A stretch of DNA of 64,000 nucleotides from Comamonas sp. B21-038 (GTDB lineage Bacteria; Pseudomonadota; Gammaproteobacteria; Burkholderiales; Burkholderiaceae_C): positions 744,001 through 808,000 of the forward strand of contig NZ_CP092462.1 in the NCBI RefSeq assembly GCF_022387135.1. Direction: 5' to 3'. Position numbers and translations under genes: made by a program. Positions 42,421 to 53,777 of the stretch are shown here, piece by piece; position 1 is the first letter of the stretch; every line of letters begins with the position of its first letter. The notes under the pieces were generated by a model that did not search any database, had not been told where the DNA came from, and saw only the letters and a list, made by a program, of their open reading frames with translations.

Positions 42421-42852
42421 ATGGAAAAACAGCTGCCCCCCATCCCTGCCAAGCGCTACTTCACCATCGGTGAGGTATCGGTGCTATGCGACGTCAAGCC
42501 GCATGTGCTGCGCTACTGGGAGCAGGAGTTCACGCAGCTGCGCCCGGTCAAGCGCCGGGGCAACCGCCGCTACTACCAGCACCATGAGGTGCTGATGATC
42601 CGCCGCATTCGTGAGCTGCTCTATGAGCGCGGCTTCACGATCAGCGGCGCGCGCAACCAGCTCCAGTCGCTGCCGCGCGGCCAGGCCATGCTTGATGCGC
42701 TGGAAGACGACAGCATGTTCGCGCTGCAGGAAGAGGGCGCCGATGCGCTGGCTGCCGGCATGCCCGAAAGCGCTGAACCGCTGAGCTGGCAGCAGGCCGC
42801 GGTCGAGTTGCAAGAAATTCGTCGCATTCTTTCCGGAGACCCGGAAAACTAG
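42421..42852 (+). CDS. MerR family transcriptional regulator
   Basis: A 143-residue regulator with an N-terminal MerR-type winged helix (YFTIGEVSVLCDVKPHVLRYWEQEF, RPVKRRGNRRYYQHHEVLMIRRIRELLYERGF). The C-terminal part is short and acidic with no Cys residues suited to metal binding, unlike MerR or CueR. This type regularly sits between ihfA and tRNA-Pro in Betaproteobacteria; ligand and targets are unknown. Confidence 0.9.
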   Translation: MEKQLPPIPAKRYFTIGEVSVLCDVKPHVLRYWEQEFTQLRPVKRRGNRRYYQHHEVLMIRRIRELLYERGFTISGARNQLQSLPRGQAMLDALEDDSMFALQEEGADALAAGMPESAEPLSWQQAAVELQEIRRILSGDPEN

Positions 42853-42870
42853 GTATATAATTCAAGTCTT

Positions 42871-42947
42871 CGGAATGTAGCGCAGCCTGGTAGCGCACTT
42901 GCATGGGGTGCAAGGGGTCGCGAGTTCGAATCCCGCCATTCCGACCA
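42871..42947 (+). tRNA. tRNA-Pro (anticodon GGG)
   Basis: A 77-base tRNA with encoded CCA. Acceptor stem CGGAATG (42871-42877) pairs with CATTCCG; the D arm is GCGCAGCCTGGTAGCGC, the anticodon arm CTTGC-ATGGGGT-GCAAG gives anticodon GGG, and the T arm has GAGTTCGAATC. CGG start and discriminator A are typical of tRNA-Pro. It reads CCC and CCU codons. Confidence 0.96.
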
Positions 42948-42954
42948 AAAAGAC

Positions 42955-42990
42955 AAGGACTTAGCTCGAGAGAGCTAAGTCCTTTTTCTT
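42955..42990 (+). terminator. Intrinsic terminator after tRNA-Pro
   Basis: AAGGACTTAGCTC (42955-42967) and GAGCTAAGTCCTT (42972-42984) make a perfect 13-bp stem with a GAGA loop, followed by TTTCTTTT, 8 bases after the tRNA CCA end. Confidence 0.93.
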
Positions 42991-43149
42991 TTGTCCAGAC
43001 AGGCGTGACGCCAATATCTGCTCCCATGTGCAAGCGCGGCGGTACTACGGCGATATCATCGGTGCGCAAGCCACGCGAGGTTGTTGGCTCTTGAAGCCAT
43101 GCAACGTCGGTCGCTGTGGTCCGCATCTTTTTGCTTTGCCTGATCTACC

Positions 43150-45540
43150 GTGCCCTCCACCCCCCTCCAAGGTTTCATCCTGACCCGCCATTGGCGGGAC
43201 ACGGCTGCGGGGACCGAGATTGAGTACTGGCTGGCGACCGATGGCGGTCCGCTGAAAGTGCTGCTGACGCGGCAGGCCTCGGTGGCGTTTGTCGAGGCGC
43301 GGCACCGGGTAGTGGTGCAGACGCAGTTGCTGGCGATGCCCGATACGGATCTGCGTGAGCTGGCCCTCAGGAGTTTTCAGCAGGAGCCGGTGCTGGGCGT
43401 CTATGCAAAGCACTACCGGCAGTTGGGCAAGCTCGCGCGAGGCTTGAAGCAGATAGGGGTATCGCTGCTGGAGGCCGATGTGCGCCCCCACGAGCGCTAT
43501 TTGATGGAGCGCTTTATCACCGCTGGCGTGCAGGTCGAAGGCGGGCTGTTGCAGGGCAGCACGGTGGTGGACTGCAAGCTGCAGCCCGCAGCGGCGTACC
43601 GGCCGGCGCTCAAGCTGGTGTCGCTCGATATCGAAACCAGCCAGCACCAGGATCTGTATTCGATTGCGCTGGATGGCGCAGGCCAGCGGGTAGTGTTCAT
43701 GCTCGGCGATGCACCGGCGCCCGGTGGGCAGGCTGAACCCCCCGAACCCGTCCGCGATTTCGTGCTGATCTATTGCGCTAGCCGCAAGGCGATGATCGAG
43801 CAGCTCAACGACTGGTTTGCGCGCCATGACCCGGATGTCATCGTCGGCTGGAATGTGGTCCAGTTCGACCTGCGGGTGCTGCAAAAGACCGCAGACGATT
43901 GCGCCACCCCGCTGCTGCTGGGGCGCGAGGGCCGGCCCATTGCCTGGCGGGCGCATCCGGGTAAGCAAGATTATTGGTTTGCGCCGATGCCCGGCCGCGC
44001 GGTCATCGATGGCATCGAGGCCTTGCGGGCGGCGGTGTGGAGCTTTCCGTCGTTCAGCCTGGAGAACGTGGCCCAGGCCTTGCTGGGCGAGGGCAAGGAC
44101 ATTGGCGACGAGTACGACAAGATGGCCGAGATCGAGCGCCGCTACCAAGAGGACAAGCCTGCGCTGGCGGTCTACAACATCCGCGATTGCGAGCTGGTGC
44201 TGCGCATTTTTGACAAGGCCCAACTGCTACAGTTTGCGATGGAGCGGGCGCATGCGACCGGCCTGCAGCTGGACCAGTTTGGCGGCTCGATAGCGGCATT
44301 CAGCCACCACTACCTGCCGCGCATGCACCGCCAAGGTTATGTGGCGCCCAATGTGGGCGATGTGCGCGGCAAGTCCTCGCCGGGCGGCTATGTGCTGGAT
44401 TCGCGGCCGGGCTTTTATGACTCGGTGGTGGTGCTCGATTACAAAAGTCTCTACCCCTCGATCATCCGCACCTACCTGGTCGACCCGGTAGGCCTGGCCG
44501 AAGGCCTGCATGCCAGCGATACCGCGTCACTGATCCACGGGCCGATGGACACGCGCTTCTCGCGCGACAAGCACTGCCTGCCCGAGATCGTCACCACGCT
44601 CTGGCGCGCACGCGATGAGGCCAAGCGCAGCAGAAACGAGCCGCTGTCGCAGGCGCTCAAGCTGGTGATGAACTCCTTTGCCGGGGTGCTGGGTGCGACC
44701 GAATGCCGCTTCTTCAACCCGGCGCTGATCTCGTCGATCACCCTGCGCGGCCATGAGATGGTCAAGCGCACCAAGGCGCTGGTGCAGCAGCGTGGCTACG
44801 AGGTTATCTACGGCGATACGGATTCGATCTTCATCTGGCTGGGGCGCGCCCACAGCAACCAGGAGGCCCATGCGGTCGCCACATCGCTGGTCAACGATAT
44901 CAATGCCTGGTGGACGCAAGGCCTGCGCCAGGAACAGAACCTGGAGAGCTTTCTCGAGATCGAGTTCGACACGCACTACAAGAAGTTCTTCATGCCCACC
45001 ATCCGGGGCTCGGACGTGGGCAGCAAAAAGCGCTATGCAGGCCTGAGTGTGGATGCCGATGGCAAGGAGGCCATGGTCTACCGTGGCCTGGAGATGGCGC
45101 GCAGCGACTGGACGCCGCTGGCGCGCCAGTTCCAGGAAGGGCTGCTCTCGCGCGTCTTCCAGGGGCTGCCCTACCGCGACTTTGTCGCCGGCTATGCACA
45201 GGCCACCTTGGCGGGCCAGAAGGATGATTTGCTCGTCTACCGCAAGCGCCTGCGCCACCGGCTCGATGCCTATGTGGCCAACCTGCCGCCGCAGGTGCGT
45301 GCCGCCCGCATGGCCGATGACTACAACCGGCGCCTGGGCCGCCCGCTGCAATACCAAAGCGGGGGCTGGATCCGTTATGTGATGGGCAAAAGCGGACCGG
45401 AGCCGTTGGAGGTGCGCCAGTCGCCGATCGACTACGAGCACTACCTGAGCAAGCAGCTGCAGCCGATTGCCGATTCGATCCTGCAGCCATTGGGGGAGGA
45501 CTTCAGCAGCCTGACCTCGATGCAGCAGGAGCTGTTCTAG
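43150..45540 (+). CDS. polB: DNA polymerase II (family B)
   Basis: A 796-residue family B polymerase with proofreading exonuclease, in E. coli a DNA-damage-inducible enzyme for lesion bypass and replication restart. Exonuclease motif I is SLDIETS (Asp160, Glu162), motif II GWNVVQFDL; polymerase motif A is DYKSLYPSI (Asp430), motif B KLVMNSFAGVLG, and motif C YGDTDS (Asp556, Asp558). All catalytic acids are present. The start is GTG (MPSTPLQGF); no ATG fits. No clear LexA box was seen in the roughly 160 bases upstream. Confidence 0.95.
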   Translation: MPSTPLQGFILTRHWRDTAAGTEIEYWLATDGGPLKVLLTRQASVAFVEARHRVVVQTQLLAMPDTDLRELALRSFQQEPVLGVYAKHYRQLGKLARGLKQIGVSLLEADVRPHERYLMERFITAGVQVEGGLLQGSTVVDCKLQPAAAYRPALKLVSLDIETSQHQDLYSIALDGAGQRVVFMLGDAPAPGGQAEPPEPVRDFVLIYCASRKAMIEQLNDWFARHDPDVIVGWNVVQFDLRVLQKTADDCATPLLLGREGRPIAWRAHPGKQDYWFAPMPGRAVIDGIEALRAAVWSFPSFSLENVAQALLGEGKDIGDEYDKMAEIERRYQEDKPALAVYNIRDCELVLRIFDKAQLLQFAMERAHATGLQLDQFGGSIAAFSHHYLPRMHRQGYVAPNVGDVRGKSSPGGYVLDSRPGFYDSVVVLDYKSLYPSIIRTYLVDPVGLAEGLHASDTASLIHGPMDTRFSRDKHCLPEIVTTLWRARDEAKRSRNEPLSQALKLVMNSFAGVLGATECRFFNPALISSITLRGHEMVKRTKALVQQRGYEVIYGDTDSIFIWLGRAHSNQEAHAVATSLVNDINAWWTQGLRQEQNLESFLEIEFDTHYKKFFMPTIRGSDVGSKKRYAGLSVDADGKEAMVYRGLEMARSDWTPLARQFQEGLLSRVFQGLPYRDFVAGYAQATLAGQKDDLLVYRKRLRHRLDAYVANLPPQVRAARMADDYNRRLGRPLQYQSGGWIRYVMGKSGPEPLEVRQSPIDYEHYLSKQLQPIADSILQPLGEDFSSLTSMQQELF

Positions 45541-45624
45541 CGGCCTGCTGCAGCGGTCTGCTGCAGCGGAGGTGGGGCAGGTGAGGACAGCGCAGTGCGG
45601 GCCTGCGCTGCGCCTGCGCCGCGC

Positions 45625-49025
<3,401 letters not shown>

Positions 49026-49676
49026 ACGAGCCTTTCAGGTCAAAAGAAGGCTGCCCTACCGCCCGAAGCCATCAAAGCGGCGTACAGCGTGTTAAGAATT
49101 GTTTGCATTGGGCGCCGACCACATTAACTGAGACGGAAAAAATCTGCATGTAGGACAGCACAGGCAAAATCTTTCAGCGGCCCGTTGTTGATACAGATCA
49201 AATAGCGCCTTGCCATGGCCCAGACGCCAGGTCCGGTGCAGCGCCGGCCTGCCATGCGCGAAGACGGAGGCTGGAACACGCAGTAAGCAGACACCTCGGC
49301 GGGTCCAAGGGTCGAGAGGCAACGCATGCCGGTGTTGGCCCGGCTTACCGGGGGGCGAGGAAATAGTGCGGTGCCGATGCATTCTTGCCACATCAATGGC
49401 GATGGTTATGTGTCGTTTGGATTGGCTTTAATGGCTTTTGGATAAATCGCCGGCGAGGAGAGCGCCATCGAAGGCCGCGCGGCGCGGTGCGCCCCAGGCC
49501 GCGCTTTGGCCCCCGGTCTCCCCGCACACCGGCTGCATCATGGCGCCAGCAGTTCCCGCTGTACAGCCCGGCGGGCATTGCGTTGGACGGGCGGCAACTG
49601 CGCCCTGTGCTGCGCCCGCTGTACCCGTTAAGCGGGCAAAGGCCTGCGCGGCCACGGCCGCGCAGGGATGCAGCGA
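49026..49676. other. Non-coding gap between aspT and the old-yellow-enzyme gene
   Basis: A 651-base stretch holding no gene I can support. Short open frames on both strands (for example 49124-49396 minus, 49210-49431 plus) are Arg/Pro-rich shadows. The first roughly 120 bases after 49026 should carry the aspT promoter. At its far end, CCTGCGCGGCC/GGCCGCGCAGG (49643-49666) is a GC-only inverted repeat just after the oxidoreductase stop, possibly helping to end that minus-strand transcript though it lacks a U-run. Confidence 0.5.
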
Positions 49677-50798
49677 TCAGGCAGTGGCTGCCTGTTTGCC
49701 GGCACCCCGGTAGCGCTCCAGCCAATGCGCGTAGGGGGCCGGCAGTACCCAGTCAGGCCGCGCTGCCTTGAGTTGCTGGGCCAGCGTGTAGGGGTAGTGC
49801 GGGTTGGCCAGCATCGAGCGGCCCATCATCACCAGCGACATCTGGCCGTCGGCCACGACGCGCTCGGCCAGCTCGGCGTCGTCAATGCCCCAGCTCGATG
49901 CGACGGGCAGGCCGGCTTCGCGGCTGACGCGGGCGGCAATCGGGGCCAGGAAGGCGGGCTCGCCCCACGGGATCTGCACGCCGGGGATGACAAAGTTCAC
50001 GCTGACATTGAGCAGGTCCAGGCCCCCTTCGCGCATGCGGCGCACCAGCTCGATGGATTCGGCCAGCGTCTCTTCATCGCGGCCATCGTATTCAATGACA
50101 CCAAAGCGGGCAGTCAGTGGCAGGTTCTCGGGCCAGACTTCGCGCACGGCGGCCAGCGTTTCCAGCGCAAAGCGGGCGCGGTTGTCAAAGCTGCCGCCAT
50201 AGGCATCCTGGCGCTGGTTGGAATGGGCCGAGAAAAAGCTCTGGGCCAGGTAACCATGGGCAAAGTGCAGCTCCAGCCATTTGAAGCCGGCGGCCAGTGC
50301 GCGGCGGGCGGCGGCGACAAAGTCAGCCTTGACGCGCGCGATATCGGCCAGGGTCATCTCGCGCGGCACGCGGTCCAGATCACCACCAAAGGCAATGGCC
50401 GAGGGGGCAATGGTTGGCCAGGCGCGCGGGTCGCTCTCGGGGATATGGTCGTCGCCTTCCCAAGGGCTGTTGGCGCTGGCCTTGCGGCCGGCGTGGGCAA
50501 TCTGGATGCCGGGCACAGCGCCTGCGGCCTCGATGCCGGCAGCAATGCGTGCCAGGCCGGGCACATGGGCGTCATCCCAAAGGCCCAGGCAGCCAGGGCT
50601 GATGCGGCCGTCGGCCGAGACGCCGGTGGCCTCGACAATCACCAGGCCCGCGCCGCCCCGGGCGATCGACGGGTAGTGCACCTGGTGCCATTCGTTGGTG
50701 AATCCATCGGTGGCGCTGTACTGGCACATCGGAGGCACGGCAATGCGGTTGCGCAGGGTGACGTCTTTGAGGGTGAAGGGGGTAAACAGGGCAGACAT
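49677..50798 (-). CDS. NADH:flavin oxidoreductase, old-yellow-enzyme family (YqjM/NamA-like)
   Basis: A 373-residue FMN-dependent ene-reductase of the thermophilic-like OYE class. The N-terminus MSALFTPFTLKDVTLRNRIA and PPMCQYSATDG, with the Cys that tunes the flavin in YqjM, are typical; IAHAGRKAS, FKWLELHFAHGYLAQSFFSAHSN and DAYGGSFDNRARF are also family hallmarks. Such enzymes reduce the C=C bond of enones, nitro-compounds or maleimides; the natural substrate is unknown. The open frame extends 52 codons upstream but only the MSALF start fits the family. Confidence 0.93.
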   Translation of the reverse strand: MSALFTPFTLKDVTLRNRIAVPPMCQYSATDGFTNEWHQVHYPSIARGGAGLVIVEATGVSADGRISPGCLGLWDDAHVPGLARIAAGIEAAGAVPGIQIAHAGRKASANSPWEGDDHIPESDPRAWPTIAPSAIAFGGDLDRVPREMTLADIARVKADFVAAARRALAAGFKWLELHFAHGYLAQSFFSAHSNQRQDAYGGSFDNRARFALETLAAVREVWPENLPLTARFGVIEYDGRDEETLAESIELVRRMREGGLDLLNVSVNFVIPGVQIPWGEPAFLAPIAARVSREAGLPVASSWGIDDAELAERVVADGQMSLVMMGRSMLANPHYPYTLAQQLKAARPDWVLPAPYAHWLERYRGAGKQAATA

Positions 50799-51043
50799 GG
50801 ATATGCTGGATATACAAAAGAAAAGAGGGAATGGGTCGGCCGTGCAGCCTGCCGCGCCGCAGACTGTTTGGCATCTGCCAGGGCAGGCATTGGCTGTCCC
50901 GGGCAAGGCTCTGCGCAGGCCGTCCACCGCTCGCAATTGAGGCGCCCTGGCCATAAACCAAATGCTGGTTTTTTATGGCAGCCATCTGGCTGGCTGATAT
51001 CAGCCCCTTCCTGCGCTACCTCTGTGACCCCTCGTTTGCGGGG

Positions 51044-51946
51044 CTACTGCATCGCCGGCATCGATGCAAACAGCAACTCACGCAGCCAGCGCTGTGCCGG
51101 GTCGTGGTGGCTGCGCTCATGCCAGACGGCCAACTGGCTGAACCCTGGCACCTCCACCGGCGGCTTGCAGACCGACAGCCCATCCATGCCTGCCACCAGG
51201 CGGCTGGGCAGCACCGCCACCATGTCGCTGGAGCGCAGGATGTCGGGCAACACCACAAAGCATTTGAGCGACAGGCTCACCTCACGGCGCTGGCCCAGCT
51301 TCTCCAGCGCCTCATCCACCACGCCGTGGAAGCCGCCGCCCTCATACGACACCAGCGCATGGTCCAGCGCGCAGAACTGCTTGACGCTGAGCTTGCGGCC
51401 CGCAGCGGCGTGGCCTTCGCGCATCACGCAGACATAGTGCTCCTGGAACAGCTGGCGCGCATGCATGTCCTGCGGCGTGTTGTCGCCGGTCAAAAACGCC
51501 AGGTCGATATCGCCGCGCTCCAGCTGGCCCTGCACCAGGCGCGGCTCCAGCGGGATCAGTGATACGCGGATGCTCGGCGCCTGGCGCTTCAAGGCCGCCA
51601 AAAAGGGCACGGCAATGGCGCGCAGCGCATAGTCGGTGGCGGCAATGCGGAAGGTGAGCCGGGCGGTGCTGGGGTCAAACACCGGTGGCTGCAGCAGTGC
51701 ATCGATCTCGCAGAGCATCTGCTTGATCGGCAAGGCCAGATCCAGCGCCCGCTGGGTGGGCACCATGCCACGCTGGGCGCGTGCAAACAAGGGGTCGGCA
51801 AAACTCTCGCGCAGGCGCTGCAGCATGCCGCTCATCGCCGGCTGGGTCAGCCCCAGCCTGCCAGCGGCGCGGGTCACGCTGCGCTCATCGATCAGTGCGT
51901 CCAGCGCCTTGAGCAGGTTGAGGTCCATTTTCTTGATATCTCGCAT
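51044..51946 (-). CDS. LysR-type transcriptional regulator (NodD/NahR-like)
   Basis: A 300-residue LysR regulator: MDLNLLKALDALIDERSVTR and AAGRLGLTQPAMSGMLQRLRESF form the helix-turn-helix of the NahR/NodD branch, followed by an effector domain. ATG at 51946 (MRDIKKMDLN) is used; 51928 (MDLNLL) is an alternative. It lies downstream of the OYE gene on the same strand side, with 245 bases from the OYE start to its own end; target genes are not evident. Confidence 0.88.
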   Translation of the reverse strand: MRDIKKMDLNLLKALDALIDERSVTRAAGRLGLTQPAMSGMLQRLRESFADPLFARAQRGMVPTQRALDLALPIKQMLCEIDALLQPPVFDPSTARLTFRIAATDYALRAIAVPFLAALKRQAPSIRVSLIPLEPRLVQGQLERGDIDLAFLTGDNTPQDMHARQLFQEHYVCVMREGHAAAGRKLSVKQFCALDHALVSYEGGGFHGVVDEALEKLGQRREVSLSLKCFVVLPDILRSSDMVAVLPSRLVAGMDGLSVCKPPVEVPGFSQLAVWHERSHHDPAQRWLRELLFASMPAMQ

Positions 51947-52069
51947 GCTTATCGAAATCTTTGAATAGCCAAATTTGGCTGATATTGTCGCGACCCGGCC
52001 TTCCCTGCGTGGCATTGCGGGTTTGGGCCAAGACGGCGCTGAGGCCAGAGGGGTCAAATACCACTGGTT

Positions 52070-52098
52070 ACAATGCGATTAATTCCTATTTGCATTGT
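52070..52098. promoter_or_regulatory. Fur box upstream of the FecI-type sigma factor gene
   Basis: ACAATGC (52070-52076) and GCATTGT (52092-52098) are perfect inverted repeats around GATTAATTCCTATTT. The arrangement AATGCGAnTAATTCnnATTTGCATT matches Fur sites in front of bacterial iron-uptake sigma factors. Iron-loaded Fur would repress the sigma gene, starting 30 bases downstream. Confidence 0.75.
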
Positions 52099-52127
52099 CT
52101 CTGGGTATCTCTGCATGCCCCAGCCCT

Positions 52128-52637
52128 ATGTCCAGCGCCGAACCCCCTGTGCATTCAGAAGTTGCCACGCTCTATGCCGACCACCATGGCTGGCTGCAGG
52201 CCTGGTTGCGCCGCAAGCTGGGCGATGTGCACCAGGCGGCCGATCTGGCGCAGGACACCTTCATGCGCTTGCTCACGCGCGAGGATCCGGTGCAGGCGCG
52301 CGAACCCCGGGCCTTGTTGACGACGGTGGCCCAGCGTGTGCTGGCCAACCACTATCGCCGCCAGCAGCTGGAGCGCGCCTATCTGGAGGCGCTGGCCCAG
52401 GTGCCGCAGGCCACGGCCATCTCGCCGGAAGAGCGGGCGTTGCTCTTGGAGGCGCTCGACGAGATCGACCGCATGCTCGATGGCCTGCCCCCCGCGGTGC
52501 GCCGCGCGTTCTTGATGGCCCAGCTCGATGGCATGAAGCAGGCCGAGATTGCGCAGGCGCTCGGCCTGTCGCTCACCACTGTCAAGCGCTACCTGCTGCA
52601 GGCGGGCATGCGCTGCTTTTTTGCGGTGGCGCCATGA
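52128..52637 (+). CDS. FecI-type ECF RNA polymerase sigma factor
   Basis: A 169-residue ECF sigma factor of the iron-starvation group. Region 2 has HQAADLAQDTFMRLLTR, and region 4 LPPAVRRAFLMAQLDGMKQAEIAQALGLSLTTVKRYL. It would direct transcription of the siderophore receptor gene two genes downstream when the FecR protein releases it. It overlaps fecR by 4 bases (ATGA). MSSAEPPVHS is chosen as start. Confidence 0.92.
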   Translation: MSSAEPPVHSEVATLYADHHGWLQAWLRRKLGDVHQAADLAQDTFMRLLTREDPVQAREPRALLTTVAQRVLANHYRRQQLERAYLEALAQVPQATAISPEERALLLEALDEIDRMLDGLPPAVRRAFLMAQLDGMKQAEIAQALGLSLTTVKRYLLQAGMRCFFAVAP

Positions 52638-53641
52638 CGACCCCTGGTGCCTTGGCCGTACCGCCCGAGGTAGCGCGCAGCGCGGTGGAGTGGTGGCTGC
52701 AGCAGCAAGAGGGCGCGCTGACGGAAGGCCAGCACCAGGCCTGGCTGGCCTGGCGCGGTGCGGACCCCTTGCATGAAACGGCCTGGCAGCACCTGGCCCG
52801 GGTCAACGACAAACTCAGCGCGCTGGCGGCGCCCGGCAGCAGCGGCGCGGCCGAGGTGGCGCGGGCGGCGTTGGCGCCCCGGGAATCGGCGCGCCGCCGC
52901 CAGGTGGTGCAGACCTTGGCGCTGCTGGTGTTTGGTGCGGGCATCGTCTGGCAGGCCGAGCAGCAGCTGCCTTGGCGGCGCTGGAGCGCCGATGTGCGCA
53001 CGGTCCGTGCCGAGCGCAAGCGTATGCGTCTGGAAGACGGCACCCAGCTGGTGCTGAACGGCGCAACGGCCTTGAACATCGACTACAGCGCAGGCCTGCG
53101 CCGCCTGCAGCTGGTGGAGGGCGAGGTGCTGATCACCACGGCAGCCGATCACCAACAGCCTGCGCGCGACTTTGTCGTGCAGACACGCGAAGGCCTGGCA
53201 CAGGCGCTGGGCACCCGTTTTTCGCTGCGCAGCCTGGCGGGTGGGGGCAGCCTGGTCAGCGTGTTTGATGGCGCCGTGCGGCTGACCTCGGCCCACAGTG
53301 CCGGGGCCGGGCCTGTGCTGCAGGCCGGTTTTAGCGCCGTATTGCAAGCCGCGTCGGTATCGACACCGCAGGCGGTGTACGAAGAAAGCCTGGCCTGGAC
53401 GGACGGCATGCTGGTGGCGCGCGGCATGCCGCTGGCCGACATGCTGGCCGCGCTGCAGCCCTATAGCGTGGAGCGCCTGGTCTGTGATCCGGCAGTGGCG
53501 GGCCTGCGCATGTCGGGCAGCTACCCGCTGGCCGATGTGGCGCGGGTGCTGGCCACACTCGATGCCTTGCCAGGTTTGCGGGTGCGCAATCTGGTGCGCT
53601 GGTGGGGCCAGCGCGAGGTGGTGGTAGAGAAGGCGGTCTAA
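52634..53641 (+). CDS. FecR-type transmembrane sigma regulator
   Basis: A 335-residue inner-membrane regulator: cytosolic sigma-binding domain (DUF4880, about 12-55, with VEWWLQQQEGALTEGQHQAW and FLAW-like WLAWRGADPLHETAW), a membrane helix about 91-107, a periplasmic FecR domain (about 122-220) and a C-terminal STN-like domain contacting the receptor. LGTRF (192-196) contains the Gly-Thr pair at which several FecR/FoxR proteins cut themselves. It transmits the signal from the loaded outer-membrane receptor encoded next. Confidence 0.92.
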   Translation: MTTPGALAVPPEVARSAVEWWLQQQEGALTEGQHQAWLAWRGADPLHETAWQHLARVNDKLSALAAPGSSGAAEVARAALAPRESARRRQVVQTLALLVFGAGIVWQAEQQLPWRRWSADVRTVRAERKRMRLEDGTQLVLNGATALNIDYSAGLRRLQLVEGEVLITTAADHQQPARDFVVQTREGLAQALGTRFSLRSLAGGGSLVSVFDGAVRLTSAHSAGAGPVLQAGFSAVLQAASVSTPQAVYEESLAWTDGMLVARGMPLADMLAALQPYSVERLVCDPAVAGLRMSGSYPLADVARVLATLDALPGLRVRNLVRWWGQREVVVEKAV

Positions 53642-53777
53642 CTGCCAAAAAAAATTTCTAAAAATTTCGAGCCAGCCTGGTCTGTTTTTCGTTCTCGCGG
53701 GACATGTCAAAGGAAAGCGGCATGGCGCCGTCTTGCACGGCGCTCCTGCCACCCGTCCTCTTTTCTTTGTGATCACC

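Noticed and set aside
49124-49431. Small open frames on both strands in the aspT-OYE gap
   Set aside because: Arg/Pro-rich composition, no ribosome binding sites and no domain-like pattern.
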